Program-made: the position numbers and the translations under genes
The notes under the pieces: generated by a model
Told to the model about the DNA's origin: nothing
What the model saw: only the letters and a program-made list of their open reading frames with translations
The model's database searches: none
In this document: piece after piece, positions 1-6,032 of the stretch
Numbering within the stretch: position 1 is the first letter of the stretch
Layout of the letters: the number at the start of each line of letters is the position of its first letter
DNA from: an uncultured Lachnospiraceae bacterium
GTDB taxonomy: Bacteria; Bacillota; Clostridia; Lachnospirales; Lachnospiraceae
Assembly (NCBI GenBank): GCA_902766845.1
Contig: CACXFD010000186.1
Span: forward strand, 1-11,508
Reading direction: 5' to 3'
Length of the DNA stretch: 11,508 nucleotides

Positions 1-4
1 CAGA

Positions 5-93
5 CAGACTATCCACTTCGAAACGTTCTATGCCTTACATGACGTTCGCAAACCCGAGTCACTTATAGTGCTGAGGTGAGAGTGGATACTCTG
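5..93 (-). promoter_or_regulatory. Structured 5' leader of a gene beyond the left edge
   Basis: This is the first ~100 nt of the transcript from the promoter at 113-141. No coding sequence is evident. The RNA segment at 93-81 (CAGAGTATCCACT) is complementary at 12 of 13 positions to the segment at 17-5 (AGTGGATAGTCTG), which would close a domain of about 90 nt. The same upstream segment can instead fold locally: AGAGT/ACTCT with loop ATCC (79-92). Two competing folds suggest a regulatory leader. The element faintly resembles leaders I associate from memory with clostridial infC (initiation factor 3) genes, but I cannot assign a family and the regulated gene is not visible. Confidence 0.45.
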
Positions 94-112
94 CTTCTTT
101 TGCAACACGAAG

Positions 113-141
113 ACTATATCAGATTTTGCGGGCCGTGTCAA
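113..141 (-). promoter_or_regulatory. Strong sigma-70/SigA-type promoter reading off the left edge
   Basis: On the minus strand a perfect -35 box TTGACA (136-141) is followed after exactly 17 bases by TATAGT (113-118). Transcription should begin near position 106 and run leftward out of the window. The promoter starts 44 bases beyond the stop codon of the small Lys/Ala/Pro-rich gene, so it belongs to an unseen downstream gene and not to the microcompartment locus. Confidence 0.8.
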
Positions 142-184
142 CGCCTTTTTTCACGAAAACACCGCGGCCGATCCGACTCCGACC

Positions 185-571
185 TTACAGCAGCCACTCC
201 GGCAGTTCGCTGTAGATGTTCGCGATCCCGCTGCGCGGACCGGGCTCCACGGTGCCTCTCCGCTCTTCCTGGATCGTCTTCTTGCGGGCGCGCTCCGGGA
301 CCGGGGCGGCCGCGGCCGGCTTCTTTTCAGCCTTCTCCACGGGTCTTTCCGGCTTCGCGGCCGGCTTCTTCACGGCCTTTTTCGGGGCCGACGGCTTCGC
401 GGCCGGCTTCTTTTCAGCCTTCTCCACGGGTCTTTCCGGCTTTGAGGCCGGCTTCTTCACGCTCTTTGCCGCGGGCTTTGCCGCTGCTGTCTTCTTCCCG
501 TTCTTTTCTTCTTCGGGCTGCGCGGCCGCCGACATCGCGGCGCGGCGCAGGCTGCTCTTACCGACTGCCAT
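185..571 (-). CDS. Small Lys/Ala/Pro-rich disordered protein, candidate McdB-like ParA partner
   Basis: This encodes 128 residues. The start is the ATG at 571, because AAGGAGA lies about 9 bases upstream and the gene overlaps the end of the ParA-type gene by 14 bases, so translation is probably coupled. Residues 20-98 are almost entirely K, A, P and E, highly charged and surely disordered. KPERPVEKAEKKPAA occurs twice (44-58 and 73-87). The C-terminus is different: residues 115-128 (GIANIYSELPEWLL) are hydrophobic, with Trp126 third from the end. Known McdB proteins are small, charged, largely disordered, encoded beside McdA, and reported to carry a conserved Trp near the C-terminus. That family comparison supports a role linking microcompartments to the ParA-type ATPase. 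No homology can be claimed from sequence alone. A generic histone-H1-like nucleoid protein is the main alternative. Confidence 0.7.
   Translation of the reverse strand: MAVGKSSLRRAAMSAAAQPEEEKNGKKTAAAKPAAKSVKKPASKPERPVEKAEKKPAAKPSAPKKAVKKPAAKPERPVEKAEKKPAAAAPVPERARKKTIQEERRGTVEPGPRSGIANIYSELPEWLL
311..461. repeat. 87-bp-period tandem duplication inside the candidate mcdB
   Basis: Bases 311-374 and 398-461 match at 62 of 64 positions with an offset of 87 bp, which is 29 codons, so the reading frame is kept. The near identity points to a recent duplication that lengthened the disordered region. Confidence 0.85.
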
Positions 572-1343
572 TTCGCATGATCTCCTTTGCCAGTTCCATG
601 TATTCACCCGCGCTGCGGGCGCTCTTCTTGTATGCCATCACCGGCCGGGACACATCCTGCGCCCACTCGATCGCGCTGTCCACGCGGATGTAGGTATCGA
701 ATACCTTCACGTCCCCGAGCTCCCGCAGGCTCTCGAGCGTCTGCCGGAAATAGTTCTTGCGTTCATTCACCTTGGTCAGGACGATGCCGCCCACCGCCAG
801 TTCCGGCCGGCTCTTGCGCGCCTGCGCCAGATGGTCAAACAGGTTCGCGAGGCCGAACAGCCCCCAGGGCGACGCCTCGACCGGCACGATCACCTCATCC
901 GACGCGCACAGCAGATTCATGGTCCAGCTGCCGAGCGTCGGGGGCGCGTCGATCAGGATCACGTCATATGCCCCGCTGCCGGCGACCGGCGCGAGGGCCT
1001 TTTCGAGCAGGTCCGTCCGGCGTTTTTTGGAGAAGACCTCGTATTCGATCCCGCTCATCAGCAAAGACGACGGGACCAGCGAGAGCCCCGGATACGCGGT
1101 CTCCCGCACGCAGCCCGAAAGGTCCGCTCCCGACCGGATCACCGTATACAGGTTCCGGCGCGAGCGCGCCATCGCGAGCGCGTCCTCCTCGGAAAAGAAC
1201 GAGAGCGTCAGGTTCATCTGCATGTCGCCGTCGATCAGCAGCACGCGCTGCCCGAGCACGGACAGGCTGTAGCCGACGTTCGCGCAGGTCGTGGATTTTC
1301 CGCTCCCGCCCTTATTGTTCGCAAAACAGATCACACGGGCCAT
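558..1343 (-). CDS. ParA/MinD-family ATPase, candidate McdA (microcompartment positioning)
   Basis: This encodes 261 residues from the ATG at 1343, which has AAGGAGG 7 bases upstream; an in-frame start further upstream lacks such a site. The deviant Walker A motif KGGSGKST is at residues 11-18, with the ParA signature lysine K11 and catalytic-type K16. A Walker A' strand (VLLIDGD, 34-40) and Walker B (YDVILIDAPP, 126-135) follow. Length and motifs fit small ParA/McdA ATPases, which bind DNA non-specifically as ATP dimers and are released by a partner. No separate DNA-binding HTH domain is apparent and no ParB or parS-like site is seen. The partner is probably the overlapping downstream gene. 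Its position just past the BMC operon suggests that it spaces microcompartments and not a replicon. A plasmid or chromosome partition role is the alternative. It may be transcribed by readthrough of the terminator at 1415-1452, since I see no promoter in 1344-1458. Confidence 0.88.
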   Translation of the reverse strand: MARVICFANNKGGSGKSTTCANVGYSLSVLGQRVLLIDGDMQMNLTLSFFSEEDALAMARSRRNLYTVIRSGADLSGCVRETAYPGLSLVPSSLLMSGIEYEVFSKKRRTDLLEKALAPVAGSGAYDVILIDAPPTLGSWTMNLLCASDEVIVPVEASPWGLFGLANLFDHLAQARKSRPELAVGGIVLTKVNERKNYFRQTLESLRELGDVKVFDTYIRVDSAIEWAQDVSRPVMAYKKSARSAGEYMELAKEIMRNGSR

Positions 1344-1414
1344 TCGAAAGCCTCCTTGCGAGGGCCCCCGCACGCCAGGCAGTGGCCGCCTCCGGCCGCG
1401 CCGCCGCGCACGGG

Positions 1415-1452
1415 AAAAGCCGGCCGATCGGGCTGCTGCCCGCCCGGCCGGC
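1415..1452 (-). terminator. Probable (partial) intrinsic terminator after the alcohol dehydrogenase
   Basis: On the minus strand GCCGGCC and GGCCGGC (1446-1452 / 1419-1425) enclose a second 5-bp stem (1438-1442 / 1429-1433) with a 4-base loop and a 3x3 internal loop, followed directly by TTTT (1415-1418) and then Cs. The U tract is short, so readthrough into the ParA-type gene is likely. The 115 bases between the two genes hold nothing else I can name. Confidence 0.6.
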
Positions 1453-1458
1453 CGTCCG

Positions 1459-2625
1459 TTACCGTCCTTCGTACGCCGCCTGATAGACCGAGATGACCTG
1501 GTCCTTGGTCGGCTGGATGATGTTCGTGGTCATGCAGGAATCGTGCAGGGCCAGGTCCGCGAGCGAACCGAAGTCCTTCGGATCCACGCCCTTGAGCTCC
1601 TTGAGGCTCCCCGCGATGCCCACGGTCTTATTCAGAGCCGCGATGCAGGCCACGACCGCCTTGACGGCCTCGGGTCCGCTCATCGTGGCCGCGCCCGGCA
1701 GCTCCAGCGCCGCCGCCACGGTCCGGAACCGTTCCTGGCCCGCCGGCGTCTGGCCGTTGAACGCGATCACGCGCGGCAGGAGCACCGCGTTGCAGACGCC
1801 GTGCGGCAGGTTGTAGAAGCCGCCCAGCGAATGCGCCATCGCGTGGACCATGCCCAGGCCCCCGTTCGAGAACGCCATGCCGGCAATGTTCTCCGCGTAC
1901 GCCATCATCGTGCGGGCCTCTTCGTCCGACCCGTTCGCGACCGCGCGCGGCAGGTAATCCTTGACCTTCGTGATGGACCAGACCGCATCCTTGTCCGTCA
2001 GCGGCGTGGCCGTGGTCGAGCAGACCGCCTCGATCGCGTGCGTCATGACGTCCATGCCGGTGGCGGCCGTCAGGGCCGGCGGCATCGTCATCATGAAATC
2101 GATATCGTTGATCGCGATGGTCACCATGCAGTTGGGATCCGCCATGGCCATCTTGGAATGACGCACCGGGTCCGTGATCACGTAATACGACGTGACTTCC
2201 GAGCCGGTGCCGGCCGTCGTGTTGATCGCGACGATCGGGATGCCGTGGGTATGGGACTTGTCCACGCCCTCGTAGTCCTCGACCTTGCCGCCGTTCGCCA
2301 TGACGATCGAGACCGCCTTGGCCGTATCGATGGCCGATCCGCCGCCCAGCGCCGCCAAAAAGTCCACCTGCAGCGCACGCGCCGCGTTGATGCACTCGTT
2401 CACGACCGTTGTGGTCGGGTTCGGCTGGACGTTATAGTAGACCGCGTAGGCCGCGCCGGCTTCGAGGAGCTTGTCTCCCACCTTGGCCGCCGCGCCCGAT
2501 TCATACTGGAACTTATCCGTCACGATCAGCGCGCGCTTCAGATTCCGCTTGCGCAGTTCCGGCGGGAGCAGGCTGATGGCCCCCTTGCCGAAAAAGCTGA
2601 CCGGTACCGCATTGATCCGTTCCAT
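1459..2625 (-). CDS. Iron-containing alcohol dehydrogenase, lactaldehyde reductase (FucO-like)
   Basis: This encodes 388 residues from the ATG at 2625, with AAGGAGG upstream. It is a group III metal-dependent alcohol dehydrogenase, similar in length to E. coli FucO (about 382). Visible features are the NAD-binding GGGSAID (94-100), GTGSE (140-143 region) and the four metal ligands in the expected order: D192 and H196 in GMDVMTHAIEA, then H261 and H275 in the stretch ending NLPHG. FucO reduces L-lactaldehyde to 1,2-propanediol with NADH. In this operon it would regenerate the NAD+ used by the aldehyde dehydrogenase. It is the last gene of the BMC operon, 18 bases after the flavoprotein gene. 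No N- or C-terminal encapsulation helix is apparent, so it may be cytosolic or recruited by another protein. A related aldehyde (propanal, ethanal) as substrate cannot be excluded. Confidence 0.93.
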   Translation of the reverse strand: MERINAVPVSFFGKGAISLLPPELRKRNLKRALIVTDKFQYESGAAAKVGDKLLEAGAAYAVYYNVQPNPTTTVVNECINAARALQVDFLAALGGGSAIDTAKAVSIVMANGGKVEDYEGVDKSHTHGIPIVAINTTAGTGSEVTSYYVITDPVRHSKMAMADPNCMVTIAINDIDFMMTMPPALTAATGMDVMTHAIEAVCSTTATPLTDKDAVWSITKVKDYLPRAVANGSDEEARTMMAYAENIAGMAFSNGGLGMVHAMAHSLGGFYNLPHGVCNAVLLPRVIAFNGQTPAGQERFRTVAAALELPGAATMSGPEAVKAVVACIAALNKTVGIAGSLKELKGVDPKDFGSLADLALHDSCMTTNIIQPTKDQVISVYQAAYEGR

Positions 2626-2643
2626 GTCCGTTTCCTCCTTGTG

Positions 2644-3975
2644 TTACTTTGCCGCGTTGCACGCGAGCTGCACCGCGTCCCAGACCCCTGAGAACGGCGG
2701 CGCGTACACCAGATCCGTCATGCCCAGTTCCGGCGTTGTCATGCCGGCCGAGATGGCAACGGCAAATATGTCCGTCCGGAGCGCGGCGCCTTTCTGGCCG
2801 CACAGCTGCGCGCCCAGAAGCTTCCGGCTCCCGTTTTCGTAGATCACCTTGACCGCGAGCGGCGTGGTCCCCGGATAATAGGTCGGGTGGTCGTACGCGC
2901 GGACCGTCACGGCCTTTGCGTCCAGGCCGGCGCGCCGCGCCTCCTCTTCCCCGAGTCCGGTCCGGCCGAATTCCAGCCGGCAGATCTTCACCGCGGCCGA
3001 CCCGACCGCTCCGAACAGTTCCTCCTGCCCGCCGGCCATGTTCAGCCCGGCGATGCGCCCGGTCTTGTTCGCGGTGGTCGCGAGCGGCTGCCACCGCTGT
3101 CCGCCGGTGCGGCGGTCCTTCACGGTCGCGCAGTCTCCGGCCGCATAGACGTCCGGGACGGACGTGCGCAGAAAGCTGTCCGTGAGCACCGCGCCGTTCT
3201 GCGCGAGCGCGATCCCGCTCCCCTTCAGGAAATCCGTGTTCGGACGGATCCCGACCGCGACGATCGACAGATCCGACGGGTAGACGCCGGCATCGGTCCT
3301 CACCTGCGCGATCTGTCCGTTTCCTTCGAACGCGATCAGGTTCTCGAGCGGATGCATCTCCGCGCCGACCGCGCACAGTTCCTCCATCGCGAGGTCCTGC
3401 ATCTCCGGGTCAAAGCCCGGCAGCACGTGATCGCCGTTCGTGACCACGCGCACCTTCCAGCCGGCCTGCAGGAACACGTCCGCGCATTCGAGCCCGATGT
3501 AGCCGGCCCCGATGACCGTGACGCTTCCCGGACCGCGGGAGGCGGCGTATTCCTTCAGGAACAGGCCCTCCTCGAAACTGCGGAGCGTATGCACGCCCAC
3601 GAGGTCCTCCCCGGGCACGCCGGGCCATTTCGGCGCCGCGCCGGTCGCGATCAGCAGCCGGTCATACGTGTCCGTAAAGGTCTGTCCCGACGACAGGTCC
3701 CGGACCGTGACCGCGTGCCGCTCCGGCTCCACGCTCACGGCCTCGCAGTGAGGCCGCAGGCGGATGCCCTGCGCGGCGAATTCCTCCGGGGTGCGCGCGA
3801 TCATGCGGCGGTAATCCTCATTCAGGCCGCCCACGTAATACGGCAGGCCGCAGGCCGAATACGAGAAGAACCCGTTCTTCTCATAGACGGTGATCTGCGG
3901 GTCCTTTGCCGTGCGGGCGATCTTGGCCGCCGCGCTCATGCCGGCCGCCACCCCGCCGATGATCACAAACTTCAT
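2644..3975 (-). CDS. FAD/NAD(P)-dependent disulfide oxidoreductase, CoA-disulfide reductase / NADH oxidase type
   Basis: This encodes 443 residues, the usual length for CoA-disulfide reductase (CoADR) and NADH oxidases of this branch. An N-terminal FAD Rossmann motif (VIIGGVAAG, 4-12) is followed by the single redox cysteine C42 in SACGLPYY, as in CoADR and Nox and unlike the CxxxxC of glutathione reductase. A second Rossmann motif (IGAGYIGLE) lies at 155-163 and the FAD-binding YAAGDCA at 277-283. The C-terminal dimerisation domain ends in YAPPFSGVWD, typical of the family. The start is the ATG 3 bases after the BMC-P stop codon, so translation is probably coupled. It could keep coenzyme A reduced for the acyl-CoA step or oxidise NADH; sequence alone does not decide. 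No encapsulation peptide is apparent. It is not a standard member of the best-known PDU or EUT loci. Confidence 0.88.
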   Translation of the reverse strand: MKFVIIGGVAAGMSAAAKIARTAKDPQITVYEKNGFFSYSACGLPYYVGGLNEDYRRMIARTPEEFAAQGIRLRPHCEAVSVEPERHAVTVRDLSSGQTFTDTYDRLLIATGAAPKWPGVPGEDLVGVHTLRSFEEGLFLKEYAASRGPGSVTVIGAGYIGLECADVFLQAGWKVRVVTNGDHVLPGFDPEMQDLAMEELCAVGAEMHPLENLIAFEGNGQIAQVRTDAGVYPSDLSIVAVGIRPNTDFLKGSGIALAQNGAVLTDSFLRTSVPDVYAAGDCATVKDRRTGGQRWQPLATTANKTGRIAGLNMAGGQEELFGAVGSAAVKICRLEFGRTGLGEEEARRAGLDAKAVTVRAYDHPTYYPGTTPLAVKVIYENGSRKLLGAQLCGQKGAALRTDIFAVAISAGMTTPELGMTDLVYAPPFSGVWDAVQLACNAAK

Positions 3976-3978
3976 GGC

Positions 3979-4239
3979 TTATTTCCCCATGACGGGCGGA
4001 TTATCCACGATCCCCACGATGAACGCGTCGATCGGCGCTTCGTGATCGATCGCGTGCTGGGTCGGCTCGTCCCGGGTGACCAGGACCAGCTCGCCGATCC
4101 CGGCTCCGAGCGTGTCCGCCGCCACGAGGATCTTCTCTTTATCCCCGTAGTACGGCTCCACGAGCAGGAGCTTGAATCCGCGCAGATTATCGATCTTTTT
4201 CGTAGAGTACACCGTACCCTTTACGGTCCCTAAGATCAT
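3979..4239 (-). CDS. BMC-P (EutN/CcmL/PduN family) pentameric vertex shell protein
   Basis: This encodes 86 residues from the ATG at 4239, with AGGAG upstream and 8 bases after the PduL stop. It shows the family pattern: an opening MILGTVKGTVYSTKK, then KLLLVEP, AADTLGAGIGELVLVT in the middle and DAFIVGIVD near the end. Pentamers of this family cap the twelve vertices of the icosahedral shell. It is the only BMC-P gene in the window, so if the locus is complete this one protein must close all vertices. Confidence 0.95.
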   Translation of the reverse strand: MILGTVKGTVYSTKKIDNLRGFKLLLVEPYYGDKEKILVAADTLGAGIGELVLVTRDEPTQHAIDHEAPIDAFIVGIVDNPPVMGK

Positions 4240-4247
4240 GAGTTCTC

Positions 4248-4895
4248 CTATCCCTGCTTCCGAATGATGGCCCACTGGCCCTGCTGCAGCTGGAACGCGT
4301 TCGCGTCATCGATGTCCACGTGGCAGTCCAGCGCATACTGCCGGCCGACGCGCGCCGTGACGTTTCCGATCACGCCGGGCTTTCCGCCCTGCAGCACCAG
4401 TTCGAGCTTATCCCCGTTTTTGATGCCGTAGCGCTCGCCTTCCGCCTCCGACATGTGCAGGTGCCGGTCCGCGATGATCAGGCCCTCCCGCAGGACGACC
4501 TTGCCGCGCGGCCCCATCAGCGTGACGCCCGGGGTGCCGTCCAGATCGCCGGAGTTGCGCACCGGCGGGACGATGCCGAGCTTGCGGCTCTCGCTGAAGG
4601 CGATCTCCACCTGCGAGCGGGACCGCTCCGGCCCCAGCACGCGCATCCGCAGCATGCCGGCCGGACCGTAGACGTCCACGGTCTCCGCGCACGCGAACTG
4701 TCCGGGCTGGCTCAGCGGTTTGATGGGCGTGAGCTTATGCCCGACGCCGAACAGCGCCTCCACATGTTCCCGGGTCAGATGGATATGGCGCGCCGAGATC
4801 CCGACGGGGACCATGGCCGGGCCGTGATCCATCTGCTCCAGCGTCTCCACGACCAGACGGGTGACCTCTTCAAGCAGTGCTCTTCTGTCTTCCAT
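4248..4895 (-). CDS. pduL: PduL-type phosphate acyltransferase (phosphotransacylase)
   Basis: This encodes 215 residues, the size of Salmonella PduL (210). It converts an acyl-CoA plus phosphate to acyl phosphate and free CoA, recycling CoA within the compartment. Two HxH zinc-ligand motifs are visible: H37/H39 in ISARHIHL and H145/H147 in ADRHLHMS. Residues 1-22 (MEDRRALLEEVTRLVVETLE and on) form an amphipathic helix like the known N-terminal encapsulation peptide of PduL, which supports the ATG at 4895 (GAAGGA upstream) over an in-frame start 23 codons earlier that would read through a GC-rich hairpin. With a lactaldehyde-derived acyl-CoA the product would be lactyl phosphate; with propionyl-CoA, propionyl phosphate. 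A kinase to harvest the ATP is not in the window. Confidence 0.95.
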   Translation of the reverse strand: MEDRRALLEEVTRLVVETLEQMDHGPAMVPVGISARHIHLTREHVEALFGVGHKLTPIKPLSQPGQFACAETVDVYGPAGMLRMRVLGPERSRSQVEIAFSESRKLGIVPPVRNSGDLDGTPGVTLMGPRGKVVLREGLIIADRHLHMSEAEGERYGIKNGDKLELVLQGGKPGVIGNVTARVGRQYALDCHVDIDDANAFQLQQGQWAIIRKQG

Positions 4896-4910
4896 GTCCG
4901 GTCCTTCCCG

Positions 4911-4997
4911 CCCGCGCCGAAGCGCGGGCCGATACGGTGCGGACGCCGGGCCGGCACGAAGCATGCCGGCTCCTTACCCGGCCGCTTCGGGGCCGGG
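4911..4997 (-). other. Three consecutive 7-bp RNA hairpins between a shell gene and pduL
   Basis: The 124 bases between the BMC-H gene ending at 5020 and pduL are not coding. Read on the minus strand they hold three perfect hairpins. CCCGGCC/GGCCGGG has a 7-base loop (4991-4997/4977-4983), GCCGGCA/TGCCGGC has a 7-base loop (4964-4970/4950-4956), and CCCGCGC/GCGCGGG has a TTCG loop (4922-4928/4911-4917). The last closes as C(UUCG)G, an exceptionally stable tetraloop. None has a U tract, so they are more likely mRNA-stabilising, processing or attenuating structures that set shell:enzyme ratios than full terminators. Confidence 0.7.
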
Positions 4998-5019
4998 CGT
5001 CCCGCGCCTGTGGTCCGTC

Positions 5020-5292
5020 TTATTTCACGAACGGAAGGATCGACGGGATATCGCCGTGAGGACGAGGGATCACGTGGACCGCCACGAGCTCACCGATGCG
5101 GGAAGCGGCCTCCTGGCCGGCTTCCGTCGCGGCCTTGACCGCGCCGACATCGCCCTGGACCATCACGGTCACGAGGCCGGATCCGATCTTTTCCGTTCCC
5201 ACCAGCGACACGTCCGCCGCCTTCAGCATCGCATCCGCGGCTTCGATGGAAGCCGTCAGACCGCGGGTCTCGATCATACCAAGTGCAAGCAT
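5020..5292 (-). CDS. BMC-H hexameric shell protein (PduA/EutM-like), copy 2
   Basis: This encodes 90 residues from the ATG at 5292 (CAGGAAAG upstream). It opens MLALGMIETRG, carries the PduA-type pore loop KIGSG and ends near HVIPRPHGDIPSILP, all typical of canonical BMC-H proteins. Hexamers tile the flat facets of the shell and their central pores admit small metabolites. It is about 83% identical to the BMC-H at 5755-6027 (15 differences in 88 aligned positions). Most changes lie in the second half and at the C-terminus, while the pore loop is unchanged. It follows the divergent BMC-H gene with 17 bases between them. Confidence 0.96.
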   Translation of the reverse strand: MLALGMIETRGLTASIEAADAMLKAADVSLVGTEKIGSGLVTVMVQGDVGAVKAATEAGQEAASRIGELVAVHVIPRPHGDIPSILPFVK

Positions 5293-5309
5293 GTTCTCTT
5301 TCCTGCCTT

Positions 5310-5618
5310 TCAAGATTTAGATGATTCTTTAGCCTGGATCATGTTCAGCAGCTTCAGGATCTCGGGGTGCGGGTTCGAGATGGTCACCGCCACCTTCAGG
5401 TTCTTCTCCCCGATCTCCGCGCGCGCTGCCTCCGCCGCGCGGATCGATGCGTCCACCGCCGAGGTCTCTCCGGCCACGACCGTGTGCACCATGCGCCCGC
5501 CCAGCTTTTTATGATAACTGACGAGTTCGATATCTGCCGCCTTGAGCATGGAATCCAGCACGACGACAGCATTGGAATAATAGCTGACCTCCACGACTCC
5601 GATCGCGTTTCGGCTCAT
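5310..5618 (-). CDS. Divergent BMC-H shell protein with altered pore loop (KLGGR)
   Basis: This encodes 102 residues from the ATG at 5618, with AGGA about 10 bases upstream; a GTG three codons earlier is possible but sits almost on the AGGA. The BMC fold is recognisable from AIGVVEV, VLDSMLKAADIELV and VVAGETSAVDASIRAAEAA. At the pore, where canonical proteins have KIGSG, this one has KLGGR (38-42), preceded by YH and another lysine. The loop is thus more basic, and an arginine replaces the second pore glycine. The C-terminus (ISNPHPEILKLLN) matches the usual last strand plus about 10 polar residues. It probably forms hexamers with a different pore selectivity; this is inference from the loop alone. 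Confidence 0.88.
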   Translation of the reverse strand: MSRNAIGVVEVSYYSNAVVVLDSMLKAADIELVSYHKKLGGRMVHTVVAGETSAVDASIRAAEAARAEIGEKNLKVAVTISNPHPEILKLLNMIQAKESSKS

Positions 5619-5754
5619 ATCGCTCACATCCTGTCTGTAATAGTTTTTCCGTCCCGGCCGGTCCCGGCCCGGCGGCCGATGCGGCCCTGTATGCCGTCAT
5701 CCGCCGCCGGGGTCCTTCCGTCCGGATCCGCTTCGGGCCTGTCCGCCGCGATGC
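5619..5754 (-). other. Gene-free GC-rich gap with nested inverted repeats
   Basis: This spacer between two BMC-H genes has no ORF of its own. It holds GGCCG/CGGCC around ATG (5674-5686), enclosed by CCGGCGG/CCGCCGG (5669-5675 and 5704-5710; the arms overlap, so the two pairings compete), and a CCGGCC-type inverted repeat near 5654-5668. As in the gap before pduL, these may be mRNA-processing or stabilising structures that separate the highly expressed upstream shell gene from those downstream. The leader of the next gene (5619-5640) is A/T-richer and carries its ribosome binding site. Confidence 0.5.
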
Positions 5755-6027
5755 TTATTTCTTCAGCACCGGCAGGATCTTGCTCACATCAGCGTGAGGG
5801 CTCGGGATCACGTGGGCCGCCACGAGCTCGCCGATACGGGAAGCGGCGTCCTGGCCGGACTCGGTGGCCGCCTTGACGGCGCCGACTTCGCCTTCCACGA
5901 TGACGGTCACGAGACCGGAACCGATCTTCTCAGTTCCGACCAGCTGCACGTCCGCGGCCTTCAGCATCGCATCTGCTGCCTCGATAGAAGCGGTAAGTCC
6001 TCTGGTTTCGATCATTCCGATAGCCAT
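5755..6027 (-). CDS. BMC-H hexameric shell protein (PduA/EutM-like), copy 1
   Basis: This encodes 90 residues from the ATG at 6027, with a perfect AGGAGG 8-9 bases upstream and an A-rich leader, the best translation signals in the operon after the aldolase promoter. Hallmarks are MAIGMIETRG at the start, the pore loop KIGSG and SPHADVSKILP near the end. It is a near twin of the BMC-H at 5020-5292. The strong initiation signals suggest this is the most abundant facet protein. GC-rich inverted repeats follow it. Confidence 0.96.
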   Translation of the reverse strand: MAIGMIETRGLTASIEAADAMLKAADVQLVGTEKIGSGLVTVIVEGEVGAVKAATESGQDAASRIGELVAAHVIPSPHADVSKILPVLKK

Positions 6028-6032
6028 GATGT

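Noticed and set aside
142..184. A possible terminator after the candidate mcdB gene.
   Set aside because: Only a short TTTTC/GAAAA inverted repeat is present, without a GC-rich stem followed by a U tract, and the area overlaps the promoter at 113-141.
185..571. Reading the Lys/Ala/Pro-rich protein as a histone-H1-like nucleoid protein.
   Set aside because: The composition allows it, but the overlap with a ParA-type gene, the acidic residues within each repeat and the distinct hydrophobic Trp-containing C-terminus fit a ParA partner better. Not fully excluded.
216..1496. A 426-codon plus-strand open frame at the left end.
   Set aside because: It is antisense to the ParA-type gene and its partner. 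The composition is Arg/Pro/Ala-rich, and the real genes show exact family motifs and ribosome binding sites.
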